From: Colocasia esculenta
Lineage: Eukaryota; Streptophyta; Magnoliopsida; Alismatales; Araceae
Direction of reading: 5' to 3'
Assembly (NCBI GenBank): GCA_014218235.1
Contig: CM024760.1
Location: forward strand, 64,296,961-64,360,960
Length of the DNA stretch: 64,000 bases
This document shows, in pieces, positions 1 through 10,652 of this stretch. The position numbers and the translations under genes are program-made. Under the pieces are notes generated by a model. That model was not told the origin of the DNA. It saw nothing but the letters and a program-made list of their open reading frames with translations, and did no database searches. Position 1 is the first letter of the stretch, and every line of letters starts with the position of its first letter.

Positions 1-680
1 TTTTTCTCTCCAAGGACCACACAGGCTCTTACAAAAGAAGATACTTTGAGCACAGAGAGCTAAGAGCTTAGAACAGATTTGGAGTGGAGGCTTCGCTCTT
101 CTTCAAGGTTCTAAAGATTGAGAGAGATGGATTCCTTTCTTCTTCTGAAATCAAGCGATGTTACTCTATCAGTTGTTTTTCTTTTCGTCTTGAGTCTTCT
201 ATTTAAGCTGCTGATTCAAATTCGAACGTTGAAGTGCCCGTTGTCTCTTATCCTTGTGTACGTTAGACTGGTTACTGAGGAAGCTTCTGATCGTCAGTCT
301 TTTATCCTGGTGTACACGCCAAAGAGATGTCATAGAACTTTGTATCTTGAGTCCAACGTTGTCCAGATGAGTCTTGTCAGATATCTGTAAGCATATCATC
401 AATAAATAGAAGACAGCTAGGACTGCTGTCTATTGTTAGTTGAGATGGAACAGATATTGCAGTATATAGCAAAGCTCCTTTCTGTCCAAGAAAAGTACGT
501 AGACAGAGTAGCATAGAAATGGAAGATATTGTCTGCATGCATGGGAGATACGATCGGAGAGCATTTAATGCAATGCAGTCAACAGACAAGATATGACTTT
601 GACTTTTCAACGCTATTAAAAAAAACATTATCCTGATGCATCAAGAAATTCGATAAAGAGAATCTTGCTGACTTTATAAC
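1..680. other. Unidentified non-coding segment
   Basis: No coding sequence or repeat family is recognised here. The short open frames on both strands have no conserved motif, and their composition is that of plant intergenic DNA. The stretch could be an LTR or untranslated leader of an older retroelement, but I find no TG...CA ends, primer-binding site or polypurine tract to support that. Confidence 0.3.
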
Positions 681-801
681 TTATGAAATCGTTATGAGTT
701 ATAGCAAGTCGTTATGAACCGCAAAGAACTCGTTGTGATAACTTATGAAGTCGTTGCGCGTTCTAAAGAAATCGTTGCAAGAAATCGTTATGACTAATAA
801 G

Positions 802-971
802 GAAGTCGTTGCGCGAAATCGTTATGACTAACAAAGAAGTCGTTGCGCGAAATCGTTATGACTAACAAGGAAGTCGTTGCGCGAAATCGTTATGACTAAC
901 AAAGAAGTCGTTGCGCGAAATCGTTATGACTAACAAAGAAGTCGTTGCGCGAAATCGTTATGACTAACAAA
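802..971. repeat. 34-bp minisatellite, five units
   Basis: Five head-to-tail copies begin at 802, 836, 870, 904 and 938, a constant 34-bp period. Each unit contains gaagtcgttgcgcg followed by aaatcgttatgactaac. The copies differ by only one or two bases, so the array expanded recently. It sits upstream of the decayed CACTA second gene and runs directly into a 59-bp array built from the same core words. Confidence 0.9.
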
Positions 972-1240
972 GAAATCGTTACGCGGTCTAAAGAAGTCGT
1001 TACGGCTAGAGAGTCGTTGCGAGTTCAAAAGAAATCGTTACGAGGTCTAAAGAAGTCGTTACGGCTAGAGAGTCGTTGCGAGTTCTAAAGAAATCGTTAC
1101 GAGGTCTAAAGAAGTCGTTACGGCTAGAGAGTCGTTGCGAGTTCTAAAGAAATCGTTACGAGGTCTAAAGAAGTCGTTACGGCTAGAGAGTCGTTGCGAG
1201 TTCTAAAGAAATCGTTACGAGGTCTAAAGAAGTCGTTGCG
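972..1240. repeat. 59-bp minisatellite, about 4.5 units
   Basis: Units begin at 972, 1031, 1090, 1149 and 1208 (the last partial), period 59 bp. Each unit contains three versions of the word (g/a)tcgtt(g/a)cg, for example aaatcgttacgagg, aagtcgttacgg and gagtcgttgcg. The same core word is found in the adjacent 34-bp array, so the 59-bp unit looks like a secondary expansion of a diverged shorter repeat. Degenerate copies continue to about 1300. Confidence 0.88.
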
Positions 1241-1499
1241 GTAACGATTCGAGTGCTCCGGTCAAAGAGTAAGTCGTTCTGCTCATCAAAGAAGTCGTTA
1301 CAGGGACTTAGATAGAAATGATGGGACTTACCAGATTGTCTTGATCTTTCATTTTTCTTTTGCTTCCTGTTCTCAATGCTCAAGAAATCTATTAGTGTTA
1401 TTTTGTTAATCATCAAAATTAATATATAAATAATGGAAATATTATTATGGGGACAGTTTGGTCATCAGGGGGCAGCTACTGAAACAATTCTTGGGTACT

Positions 1500-2937
1500 G
1501 TGGCAAGGATGGGGGATAAATTGCCGATCGATTGCATTTCTTGGAGGCTAATGCCATCGTCTAACAAGGACGATGTTTGGGATTTTATCCAGGTGATGTA
1601 ATACATGTGTTTGTTTAATTTTCTATTCCACTTGATTACATCTAACTTTTTATTTTAAAAATGCAGAGAAAATTTGATATTTCCATCAGCTTGCGTGATT
1701 TTGTAATGAAGGATCTAGATCAGAAATGGAGGTCTTGGAAGTATGACTTGAGGATGAAGTTCTTTACGCCATATCAAAAAGTGCACAACACTTTGCATGT
1801 TCAGACAGAAGAGTAGTTGAAGATCAATGGAAGAATCTTGTTCAGATATGTCTTCGGAAGAATTCAAGGTAATTGGAATTGGATTACAATTAGTCAAAAT
1901 ATAGTGATACTCCATAATTATTCTAACAGTTGTCATTTTGATTTGTAGAAACGCAGTGAAATAAACAAGCAAAATAAGTCCAAACACACATTTTTTCACT
2001 CCGCTGGTAGTAAAAGTTTTGCTGACATATACCAAGTAGAGCTAACATGTATACTCATCTTAGCATCTAAGTTCATCTATTTAAAATAATTTTGTATATG
2101 TCTATGTTAACTTCTGTACAATATTGTAGTTTCTAAAAACTGGGGCCACTCTTGATCGTGGGGACTTATTCATAAGGACTCGTATGAAGAACGCTGGCGG
2201 TCCAGTTAATGAAGAGAGTGCTGCAATGATTGTATAATTAATTAACTTTGTTAATTGTCTAATGTTCACATAATTCTCATTATGTATGGATATTCTAATG
2301 TTGACATAATTTTCTTTATGACAGTGCTGCAATGATTGTTTTTTCATTCAAATTGTAGGATAAAATTTGAGACGTTAAGTTGACACATCAATCAAGTACA
2401 TCAAGCTCAATCGCAAGTGTGGGGGACGCTTATGAGCAAGTTCTGGGAAGGGACAAAACTGTAAGAGTCCGTGGCATAGGCACGGGTCCTACCCTAAAGA
2501 GCTTGTGAGGTTCAAGTGAACAAAAGCTGCGTCAGGACAATGAAAGTCTAAAACAACAAATTGATGCTCTCGAAGAAAGAAAGAAAGAAATTTAGTCTCA
2601 TGGCAATAATGAGGTAATGAGATTCTGTTGACATACTTCAATATTAAAATTGCTTAATGTTGACAATCTACATATACTTGTGCAGAGTTCTGCAAGTGTT
2701 TGTCATGTTCAAAGGAAAAAGGTAAACGAAATCTAACTGATTTAATATGTTGTAATGCATGTATATCTGACATCTATATCCAAAATTTTTAACAGGATTC
2801 ATTGGTGGGGGAGGTGGGCGAGGATCCTAAATTTCTCTGGACAAATAGTTGCCAGTGGCATTCTAATGTCTGATGATATTGATAATGTGGTCATGGGGAA
2901 GAAATTAGGTGGTGAGTACTATGATGTTTCTATACTC
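1500..2937 (+). pseudogene. Decayed CACTA second gene, Transposase_24 type (part 1)
   Basis: Several exons of a plant CACTA accessory transposition protein (Transposase_24/Ptta family) can be read on the + strand. The exon around 1500-1593 ends in DDVWDFIQ at a GT donor. The next, about 1666-1868, contains QKWRSWKYDLR and, in another frame, VEDQWKNLVQ. Exon 1949-2040 reads KRSEINKQNKSKHTFFHSAG, the family signature. Exon 2131-2230 reads GATLDRGDLFIRTR. About 2355-2610 encodes a coiled-coil stretch with stop codons in frame. From about 2795 a DUF8039-like domain begins (GKKLGGEYYDVS) and is cut at 2937 by the inserted CACTA element. It resumes at 9931. Stops and frame changes show that it is not functional. 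The partner TNP2 gene of this element is not in the window; it may lie to the left or have been lost. Confidence 0.75.
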
Positions 2938-2959
2938 CACTACAAGAAAAGTTACATAT

Positions 2960-3445
2960 GTCAACGACTTTATGTTAGCGGCTATCGACAACCGTTGATA
3001 TATAACATATATGTCAACGGCTAAGTGAAACTGTTAACATATGAATAACATATGTCAACGGCTATGAAAAGCCGTTGACATATATAGCATATGTCAACGG
3101 CTTTTGTGTAGCCATTGACATAAATTTTATGGCAACAATTTCTAAGAATAATGTTGGACATAAGTTAACATATGTCAACGGCTATCCTTGGCCGTTGACA
3201 TATGCTATGTATGTCAACGACGTTTTATAACTGTTGACATATGTTAATGAAAAAAAGACTTCCCCGCGCCAACGATGGGAAGATAATTTTAACATAAAAT
3301 ACATATGTCAACGGCTCTATCTAGCCGTTGACATATATTGATAAAAATAATAAAAAATTTCTCATTTTTGTCTCTCGTTTTTGTCAACGGCTTTGAATAA
3401 CTGTTGACATATACTTATTTGTCTGCGGTTGCACCAGCCGTTGAC
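2960..3445. repeat. Left subterminal repeats of Pack-CACTA
   Basis: About a dozen copies of atatgtcaacggct and its inverse agccgttgacatat are scattered in both orientations, often paired into short palindromes. Such arrays are the usual transposase-binding region of CACTA elements. Confidence 0.85.
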
Positions 3446-3464
3446 TAATACTTAAAAAAAAATC

Positions 3465-3575
3465 TTAAACCCCCCGCCCCCTCCTCTCTCTCTCTCCCAC
3501 CCCGCCTCTTTGCTCTCCCCTCTCTCCTCTTTCCCACCTGGCACCTGCCCCCTCCTTTCTCCCTCTACCAAAGCT
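3465..3575 (+). repeat. Pyrimidine-rich tract
   Basis: A C/T-rich stretch with short (CT)n runs lies between the left subterminal repeats and the first captured exon. Open frames through it are low-complexity artefacts. A similar tract is found at the same relative place in the other two CACTA elements of the window. Confidence 0.6.
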
Positions 3576-3677
3576 TGAGAAGGAGGCGGTGGCCTGGACT
3601 CTGGGAGATCTCCGTGAGCGGGTGTGCTGCATGGCGGAGACGGCGGCGGAGCTTGGCTGGACAGCCAAGGGGCCGGC

Positions 3678-3809
3678 ATTGACGTCCTTCGCTTCGGCGT
3701 CGTCTTCTCCGATGCGGGCTCCGTTGCTGGCGTCGGCTGCGTGGGGGAGGTCATCAAGCACGAGCGCCTCGTCGACGACCGCTTTTTCCTCATCTGCAAA
3801 GGCCAGGAG
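3678..3809 (+). pseudogene. Captured fragment of a LON-domain gene, first part
   Basis: The + strand reads IDVLRFGVVFSDAG, then GVGCVGEVIKHERLVDDRFF, then LICKGQE. This is the middle of the ATP-dependent protease La (LON) substrate-binding domain as found in plant stand-alone LON-domain proteins, where GCVGE and the D-R-F-F run are conserved. The frame is open from 3624 to a stop just after 3812. The N-terminal part of the domain is replaced by unrelated GC-rich sequence, and the protein ends early, so no working domain is made. GC content is high compared with the flanks, which suits a captured first exon. The identification rests on remembered family motifs. Confidence 0.7.
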
Positions 3810-5780
3810 TGGTGATTCAGATTTTTCCTCCTCTTGCGATCTTCTTTTCTTCTGCATCCAGCACCCTGTTTTAGAGTTCTGGCTCCTTTTTCAGGTTGCA
3901 GGTGGTCACCAGATTCTGGTCGGCAGAATCTGGTTTTCTCTGGTGTGCGTAGGTGCAGAGGGGTCCTCTTCTTGGTGCAGTTGCCCTTTGGGTGGATCAC
4001 TGGATTGTCTTCCACTTGCAATTCCCTTGTTTTAGGCCTCAACGAGGTATTCATCCTTGCCGCATGTAGGGCATCTCCTACCCATCCTCTCTTTGCCCTA
4101 TTATTGCTATGGTCATCGTGTTTCTACAAAACAGCAAAATTACTCCTGTTGTTTGATGACCATGGTACATCCACTTTGGAGGTTGCATTTTTTCCATGTT
4201 GAAGATGGTCCCTCTTGCTGCAATGGACAATATCTCATACATATGACCTTTGACAAGCTGACAGAGGCTAATTTTCATCTTCCGTCAGTTTCTGTGCACA
4301 TATTCCTTGAAAGATATTTGGGACATCCTGGAGCAGATATGTATGTAGTGCCAAGAGATTTTCCAAGTTGAATCTAGGGGTGACAACCTTTGGTCTTTTG
4401 GAAACAAAGTGGAAGGAGCTAGATTACTGCTTTGTTTACGAATGACATTGCACTGAAAATCAGATGCAGCATCTTGAACATGACCTTCTTAGGTTTAACT
4501 ACAACCATGACTTTTGATAAATTAAGTGGTGGGAGAGGATTCATGTAATTGACCCTAAATAGATGGCAGCTCTGCTGATGATGATGACAACTTAGAGAGC
4601 AATACCTTTGTTTATTTATTCAATTGGTTGTACACTCCATCTTCTCTCTCAAAAAGAAAAAAAAAGGCAACCTAGGGAGATATGAATAGCCCTACTTTCT
4701 CTATTTCTGTGTGATTTTGGCTTTTCTTTGTTTTTTTCCTTTTTCTGTATTGAGCGACTTTTGCTAGTCTGTCGTGGGACTTTGCAAGTGTATAGATTTA
4801 TATACATCCCTAATCTTTTACTTTAATGAATTGATGGTATTATCAATTTCAGAAAAACTAAAGCTATTTCGGCTATCTGCAAAACTTTCACATTATGCTG
4901 TAGACTTCCGATTTAAAGTGACACTAAATTTTCTGTTCTCACTAATTGTCTCCTGATGGTTTCTATTTTTTTTTGAAAGTGGGTAGTACCACTAGTATAT
5001 TAATGAGGAAAAAGAATTTTTTTTAAGTGGTGATTCAGATTTTCTGTGTGAGATAAAGAATTTTTTTTAAGGTTCTACTTCCTTTTCATAAGAAGCGGAT
5101 GGAATTAGGCCCATTCACAATGCCTCTAATGAAGCTTAGCTACACCGCAATGGAGAGAGTTCCACTAACCTGGGTGAAAATTATCGACATTTGATGAAAA
5201 AGTTCCACTGGGACCTGGTAGTTTGGTGGTCTCCGGGTGATTCTCTAGGTGATAGTGATCTAACCCATGGAGTCCTCGGTATGTCATCCAACTGTTTGTT
5301 CGTTTGCCTATGTAGATTTGTTTGCTAGCTTTTAGTCATGCATCTCAAAGATTTCGAGAACTTGAAGCATCTTTAATTTGGGGATCTACAGTATTTTCTA
5401 GTTCGGGACAATGTCTGCACAGTCTATAGCCACATCACCAGGGTTGTGGGTGGTTCTAATTATCTAAATGGGCGATTATCTGTATAGCATGTATGGGGGT
5501 GAAGGAACAATCAAAAGCATGCCATAATAGGCAGGAATATGTAAACAGCCCTTTGTTGTGTTGGCATTATCTTTTACCTTATGTCATGGAGGGATAATAC
5601 ATTTCCCAGTGTGCTCCTCTTTTCACTTAAACCACAACTTGCCATGGTTCCTCAATTTGATCATTGCATACTGTGTAAACTGGACTATCTTTGATAGTTA
5701 TTATTACAATAGTTTTCTTCCTCTTGGTTTTACCTTCCAGTAGTCCTAAGAAGTTTATTTGTCAGTTCATTTGAGGTCAG

Positions 5781-5855
5781 GCATTGCTGGAGCTCCAAGA
5801 CACCGGCGCCAGGCTGAGGAGGGAGCGGGAGACGTTGAGGAACACCCTCAACTAT
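5781..5855 (+). pseudogene. Captured fragment of a LON-domain gene, C-terminal exon
   Basis: After a canonical acceptor (ttgaggtcag, ending at 5780) the frame reads ALLELQDTGARLRRERETLR and then NTLNY. This matches the C-terminal end of plant LON-domain proteins, where a helix of the form D-T-x-x-R-L-(R/K)-R-E-x-E-x-L is typical. After NTLNY the sequence becomes unrelated. With the fragment at 3678-3809 it indicates capture of a multi-exon LON-domain locus with its intron, followed by internal loss. Confidence 0.65.
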
Positions 5856-6397
5856 TGTGTGCCTAGATGTTCTCATACACTACTTTCAGAGCAAGGCGGA
5901 CGGGATGAACTATGTTCTTCAAATCCATAAGTTGATTTACTAAGCCTTGCTTCTTTAAATTTCTCTCTCCATGGGTAAAATTTGAGATAATTTGTATGTT
6001 AGTTTGCTAGAACAACATTTGATCAGATGACTAGTTCGGGTGCTAATATTGATGTCTGCATCCAAATGTATGTTATGTATACCTGTAGCATTTGAAAGCT
6101 ACATTTGTAAATTCTCTTATGAAAATGTTATCTTGCTAAATGTATTTTTAGTTCCTAGTCTTCCTTTGTCCTATGATAGATGGAGTTTTTCATAGTTCCC
6201 ACTCACATACATGATACATGATACACCTGATATATCTTGTTGTTGTCAGGCTCATGGGATTTTACATCTCTTTCTAAAACACATAAACTATGTTTGGAAT
6301 ATTCAAAAACTATGTTTGGAATAGTAGTACTGCTTAGGTACGTATACAGATGTTCGTTTCCAATTAATTAATCTTCTCTCCATCAACTATGTCACAG

Positions 6398-6972
6398 CAA
6401 CTTTTGTTGAAGAAGATGACGTCGCAGCATACACCATCAGATGTGTTGACGATCCCCGTACACTCAACACGACACTAGTTATTCGACCACCAGAGAACAC
6501 TTTGTCGCAGAGGGAGGTGGTGGGGATATGGGAGGAGCTCATTGGGAAAGAGCTCAAAAAGACCAGCATCTCCAAGGAAGGCCTCCTCGCTTCTATGAGA
6601 GGTAAAAATGCTAAACTAGCTAGCTCCCAAGTACCATGAATTTTAGAACAAGCATGCAATTATAGATGGAAAGCTAAGATGGCATTTGGCATCATCGTGG
6701 TATAATCAGAAATTCTTCTGATTGCATGTAAAGTATCTTAAGTATATTCTATTATGGATGGGACAGGACTGCGAAATTTCAATGCATTTACTTTGTGGTT
6801 TCCCTTTGCAGATCAACCTCTTGCTATTCAAGTAGGAATTGGGCATCACTACAATGTCTTCCATGAGGGATGCTTGTGCTTGGAATTACAGAATCAACAT
6901 TTGGAGGCAACAGAGCTGTACCCGGAGATCCAGTATACTCGAGTGAAGGAATACCTAAAAGCCTTTGTTTAG
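6398..6972 (+). pseudogene. Captured 3' exons of an isoflavone-reductase-like gene
   Basis: Two exons of the NmrA-like NADPH-dependent reductase family are present (phenylcoumaran benzylic ether, pinoresinol-lariciresinol and isoflavone reductases of phenylpropanoid metabolism, cytosolic). The first, about 6398-6601, reads FVEEDDVAAYTIRCVDDPRT, RPPENTLSQRE and WEELIGKEL. The second, 6812-6972, reads QVGIGHHYNVFHEGC, ELYPEIQYTRVKEYL and ends at a natural TAG. The intron 6602-6811 has GT and AG ends and is phase 1, giving the family join S-M-x-D. These are the C-terminal substrate-binding part. The Rossmann fold with its GxTGxxG NADPH motif is absent, so the fragment cannot be an enzyme alone. 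Both exons are open and little changed, which suggests recent capture. Confidence 0.85.
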
Positions 6973-7277
6973 ATATCCTTGCCCGTGTGCTTCATATATA
7001 AGTTTCTAGCTTCCACTTTGCTCCAACTTCTGTGTGCTAATGACTATATATGCGTAGCACATAGATCAAAGCATTGCCCTTTTACTGGATGTTTGTTCAG
7101 GCCCTTTTACTGGTTCAATGGATGAAATAATGTGTTCCATATCTCGGTTAAAGTTCTTCTAAAGTGGTCAGTTCCCAGAGACATCTTTTACCGTATTGGA
7201 TTAAAACTTTCTATAAGCGGAGTCCCAACTTCTAATGTGATAATGACTTCCATCAGAGGTCCTACGTATGACTGCAA

Positions 7278-7478
7278 ATGCTGCAGATGCACAGTCCTGA
7301 ATCTCCTGATTTGATAATTGTTAAGAAGGTTGATGATAGTTCTTGTGGGCACCTTCCCCATCTAATTCATAAGGATGAAAAGAATATGGCTAATCCACGG
7401 GAACTGGTTGCATCTTCTCAGCTTCATCCCTTAGCTGCTGGAACAGTACAGAGGACAAGTACCTCTCTCCAAAGCTCG
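7278..7478 (+). other. Open stretch of unknown origin upstream of the NAC exons
   Basis: A + frame reads on from 7278 to 7526 (LIIVKKVDDSSCGHLPHL, TVQRTSTSLQSSDERS). It has a coding-like amino-acid mix but no family I recognise. It ends in a different frame from the NAC exon that begins by 7479. It may be an exon of a fourth captured gene, or an untranslated part of the NAC donor locus. Confidence 0.3.
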
Positions 7479-8033
7479 GATGAACGGTCTGCACAAGAAC
7501 ATTTTTGGAAAACCACTTCAATTTGAGGGTATTAAGGAGGTTGAACTATATAAGTTTGCTCCATGGGATGTCCCAGGTATGCTAGTGGTTTTGTACTTTT
7601 TTTTTGTTCTTATGAAGATGATACCTTTTTAGTTTTTCTGTTGAATAGTGCTGGTGGAAATATTTCTATATGATTCACACTGGCACAGACTTTGTAAACT
7701 CATTTAAAATTAATTTCTTCTGTAATTTTAAACTTTTTAATTAACTCCCATGTAGAAAAGTCCGATGTACAAAGCAAGGATCTGGAGTGGTATTTTTATT
7801 GCCCTGGAGATAGGAAGTATGCCAATGGAGTAAGAAAAAACCGTGCAACTGACATTGGGTACTGGAAGACAACTGGAAAGGATAGAACAATTTCTTACAA
7901 TTCTCAAACTGTGGCAATGAAGAAGACTCTGGTTTTCCATCTAGGCAGAGCACCAAATGGGGTTAGAACTGATTGGGTAATGCATGAATACAGATTGGAG
8001 GACAAGAAGTTGGCAGATGCTGGATTCTTGCAG
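7479..8033 (+). pseudogene. Captured NAC-domain transcription factor fragment
   Basis: Exon 7479-7576 reads MNGLHKNIFGKPLQFEGIKE and ELYKFAPWDVP, the end of NAC subdomain A and subdomain B. Intron 7577-7755 has GT and AG ends. Exon 7756-8033 reads EKSDVQSKDLEWYFYCPGDR, ATDIGYWKTTGKDR, MKKTLVFHLGRAPNGVRTDW and VMHEYRL, which are subdomains C and D with the DNA-contacting WKTTGKDR segment, then stops at a GT donor after GFLQ. The N-terminal start of the NAC fold (LPPGFRFHPTDEE) and the variable activation region are absent. The frame is open across the join. A product would be a partial NAC domain, which might dimerise poorly or act as a decoy; that is inference. Confidence 0.88.
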
Positions 8034-9560
8034 GTAAAGTCTTTTTCTTATTTTTATTTTCATGGTATGAGGCTGATGTCCTAATCATCCTTGAGATTGC
8101 CATTGCCATGGAGTCTAATAATAATCTGAATGAACATAAGATAGCAAACTACATGCTACTGGTATGATTTTAGTGAAAGAAGACATTGGTTACAATTTCT
8201 GCCCTTAATCAATGATCTTGTCTATTTACCAGTGTACTAAGCACGTCATGTAACTTTTGTTGTAACATAGCTATTGTTCTCTTGAAGTCTCCTTTATAGG
8301 TTTAACAGGTGTGACATTTGGAACAACCTTTGCATATGATATGTGTGATTGTTGTCCCAATCTTATATTCATGTATTCACCTTGTTGTTCAAAATATTCT
8401 TCTACTTTGCATCTGAATATTTCTATCATGGAAGTGTATGGGGATGCATATGGGCTTTTAGTATGAATTCAGGGCTTTGGGTTTGCACAAGAATTTAGAT
8501 TGTAAAGGCATACTGCATCATAACTCATACATGTCATATGATAAGCTTATGTGAACTCATGCGTATCATAGCATATTCTCATGCATGTGTGCCACCATCA
8601 TATTTCTGATACCAAAAGGTAATATGACATGTATCCAACCACCATAAAGATCCATACTTATACGAATACCAAGCACCTAGGCATGTAGTGCATAGGTCTT
8701 GGCTATTTACGCAGTGCTGGGAACTTCTGTCCACCTTTCATTAGGTCTTAGTCACCCGATTTTAAGATTTCTCTACATACCCTTAGGTTCTAACTTCCTC
8801 ACGGATACTTGTAAGGGAAGTCGCTCTCTCGTTAGATGGCATTGCCCATGGTTCTTAAACATATGCATCAAGACTTCATGAGGCACAATCGTGTCATACT
8901 TATTTCTTTCAGATCAACAGATATATTTCACGTAGTTCTTAAATCAAACAAAATAGAAGAGGATATGAATGATCTTGAAATCTTTCGCATAGGTTGTACA
9001 CATTCAATATATCATAAGTAGTCATACAGTTGAACATGCTAAAGGGTTGTTCGAATCATCCTACCTCAACTTGGCAAAGATCTAGACAACAAAAATCCCC
9101 TTGACCCAAACCCGCACAAGGAAGACATTGCCCACAAACAACACTTATTTATGCGACGAACTACTTCCATGCTGCATAGAACTATAGCAAGTTGCTCTCA
9201 GAATCCTCTCAACAAAACCCCAACCCATCTACCTCAAGTCCATTATTTGAATTATAACACACTAATTAAATTATAATACCTTCATGTTGTAAATTATCTT
9301 TTGTAACATAAGATGTGATAGAACTGTTGGGTTGAATATATGAGCAATTAGCACAAAACTATCATATGATGTCCTACTTCACGTCATGTTTATCCCTATC
9401 TCTCACTTTTTATTCTCATACACTAGCCAGTCATTGTTGATTCTTTTTAAAAACACAGTACTTATTTGAGTCCAAGACAACACATTTAGTATGTTTGTTT
9501 GTGTATTTATTTTGTATAAACAGAAAATTAGAATTTTTAAATGATTTTTTTTTTTAAATT
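8034..9560. other. Unassigned interior of Pack-CACTA
   Basis: AT-rich sequence without conserved motifs. It follows the NAC exon donor and may be intron sequence of the donor locus. The open frames at 8699-9021 show no recognised family. Confidence 0.4.
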
Positions 9561-9564
9561 TACA

Positions 9565-9920
9565 AACATTTGTCAGCGGCTGAAATCCGCTGACAAATGA
9601 TAAAATTAATATTTGTCAGCGGCTATGAGAGCCGCAGATGTAAATTTTTTTGTCAGCAAACTTTTGTCAGCGGCTTAAGCCGTTGACAAAAAAATTTTTG
9701 TCAGCGGGTTAAAGCCGCTGACGTAAAAAATTTTTGTCAACGGTTTAAGCCGCTGACATAAAAAATTTTTGTCAACGGCCCAGTTTCCTGTTGACATACG
9801 ATAAGTCGACGACGAAAATGTCGACGACTTTGTCTACGGACTGTGGCCGTTGATATATTTCTTTGTCAACGGATTTTTTACTTTTGTCAACGGTCTATAG
9901 CCGCTGACATATGTCTTTTG
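9565..9920. repeat. Right subterminal repeats of Pack-CACTA
   Basis: Copies of tttgtcagcggct and agccgctgacaaa in both orientations. They share the core gtca(a/g)cggct with the left array but mostly carry G where the left has A, so the two ends have been homogenised separately. Confidence 0.85.
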
Positions 9921-9930
9921 TCTTGTAGTG

Positions 9931-10080
9931 CTCATAGCCCATGACCCGACTGCATCTTTGTTTATCAAAGATGCAGATAGGAAAAATATGAACGATGCTG
10001 TTGGGAGTCACATAATATGGTTCAGAGAATATGTAAGTTTATTTATATTTATCTCATTGTTATTTATATGTTGCTAATTG
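9931..10080 (+). pseudogene. Decayed CACTA second gene, DUF8039-like end (part 2)
   Basis: Directly after the inserted CACTA and its CTC duplication, the reading frame left at 2937 continues as IAHDPTASLF, then NMNDAVGSHIIWFREY. This is the typical end of the DUF8039 domain of plant CACTA second genes (a DAVGS.I.W core). A GT follows FREY near 10033. Sequence to about 10530 contains a further open stretch ending VVEGLPREEAV and a stop, which may be a last exon but is not recognised. The good match on both sides of the insert shows that the insertion was recent compared with the decay of the host gene. Confidence 0.65.
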
Positions 10081-10519
10081 TCAACTCTGATGTTGTTTAC
10101 ATTTTTCATGTAACGGGTTGAGCTTGAGGATAATTGATCTTCACCTCCACCCTTTTTGATAAGTATCCAAATTTTAACATTCTGTAGAGTAACCCAAATA
10201 CACCTAAAACATTTGAACTGCACTATTTATGTCAAAAAAGAATGAAGCATGTTACAAATTATGGCATATGGCTGGCATACTATAACTTGTTTGAGATAAG
10301 CTCAATAGGTCTTGTAGTGAAGTTAAGGAGTAGGCTTTTGATGTATTTAGAGTTGTTTTTGGCACTGTCGACTTTTCAGAAAGAACTAAATGTATGAATG
10401 CCTTGGAGAAGCCAATGATGCCGGAGTCTTTGACTAGGCACCTTCTCAAATGGATTGGGCAATTAATTTATCACGGTGCCGAAACTACCATTCCGGTAGT
10501 GGAGGGCCTCCCACGTGAA

Positions 10520-10652
10520 GAGGCTGTGTAGTGTCCCTGGTGGGCTGAATTACAATCACTGTTGTGACCTCTTTCCTAGGGAGTTTGTAAATGAGTCTAC
10601 ATCATGTGTTCTTAGTACATAAATGTGTGTGAGAGAGACACTACACAGCCTC
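10520..10652. repeat. 16-bp perfect inverted repeat with 101-bp spacer
   Basis: gaggctgtgtagtgtc at 10520-10535 is the exact reverse complement of gacactacacagcctc at 10637-10652. The arms contain TAGTG and CACTA facing outward, like the ends of two abutting CACTA elements, but no partner ends are visible. It could instead be a small hairpin or MITE remnant. Confidence 0.6.

Larger units (their letters stand above)
2938..9930 (+). mobile_element. Complete gene-capturing CACTA transposon (Pack-CACTA)
   Basis: The left end CACTACAAGAAAAG (2938) and right end cttttgtcttgtagtg (to 9930) are inverted copies of a plant CACTA terminus. They are flanked by an exact 3-bp duplication CTC (2935-2937 and 9931-9933), as expected for the CACTA superfamily. 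Subterminal repeats lie inside both ends. The 7.0-kb body encodes no transposase, so it must be moved in trans. Instead it holds exons of at least three unrelated host genes, all on the + strand: a LON-domain protein, an isoflavone-reductase-like enzyme and a NAC factor. Plant introns are kept between captured exons, so capture was from DNA and not from mRNA. The regions 4060-5780 and 8034-9560 contain nothing I can identify. Confidence 0.93.

Noticed and set aside
3452..4054. Minus-strand open frame of 200 codons over the LON-like exon
   Set aside because: It is a shadow of the GC-rich + strand exon and leader; the + strand frame carries recognisable LON motifs.
4057..4380. Possible exon in Pack-CACTA (open frame ending LERYLGHPGADMYVVPRDF)
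   Set aside because: It is open but matches no family I recognise, and adjacent frames are equally open. Left as unassigned.
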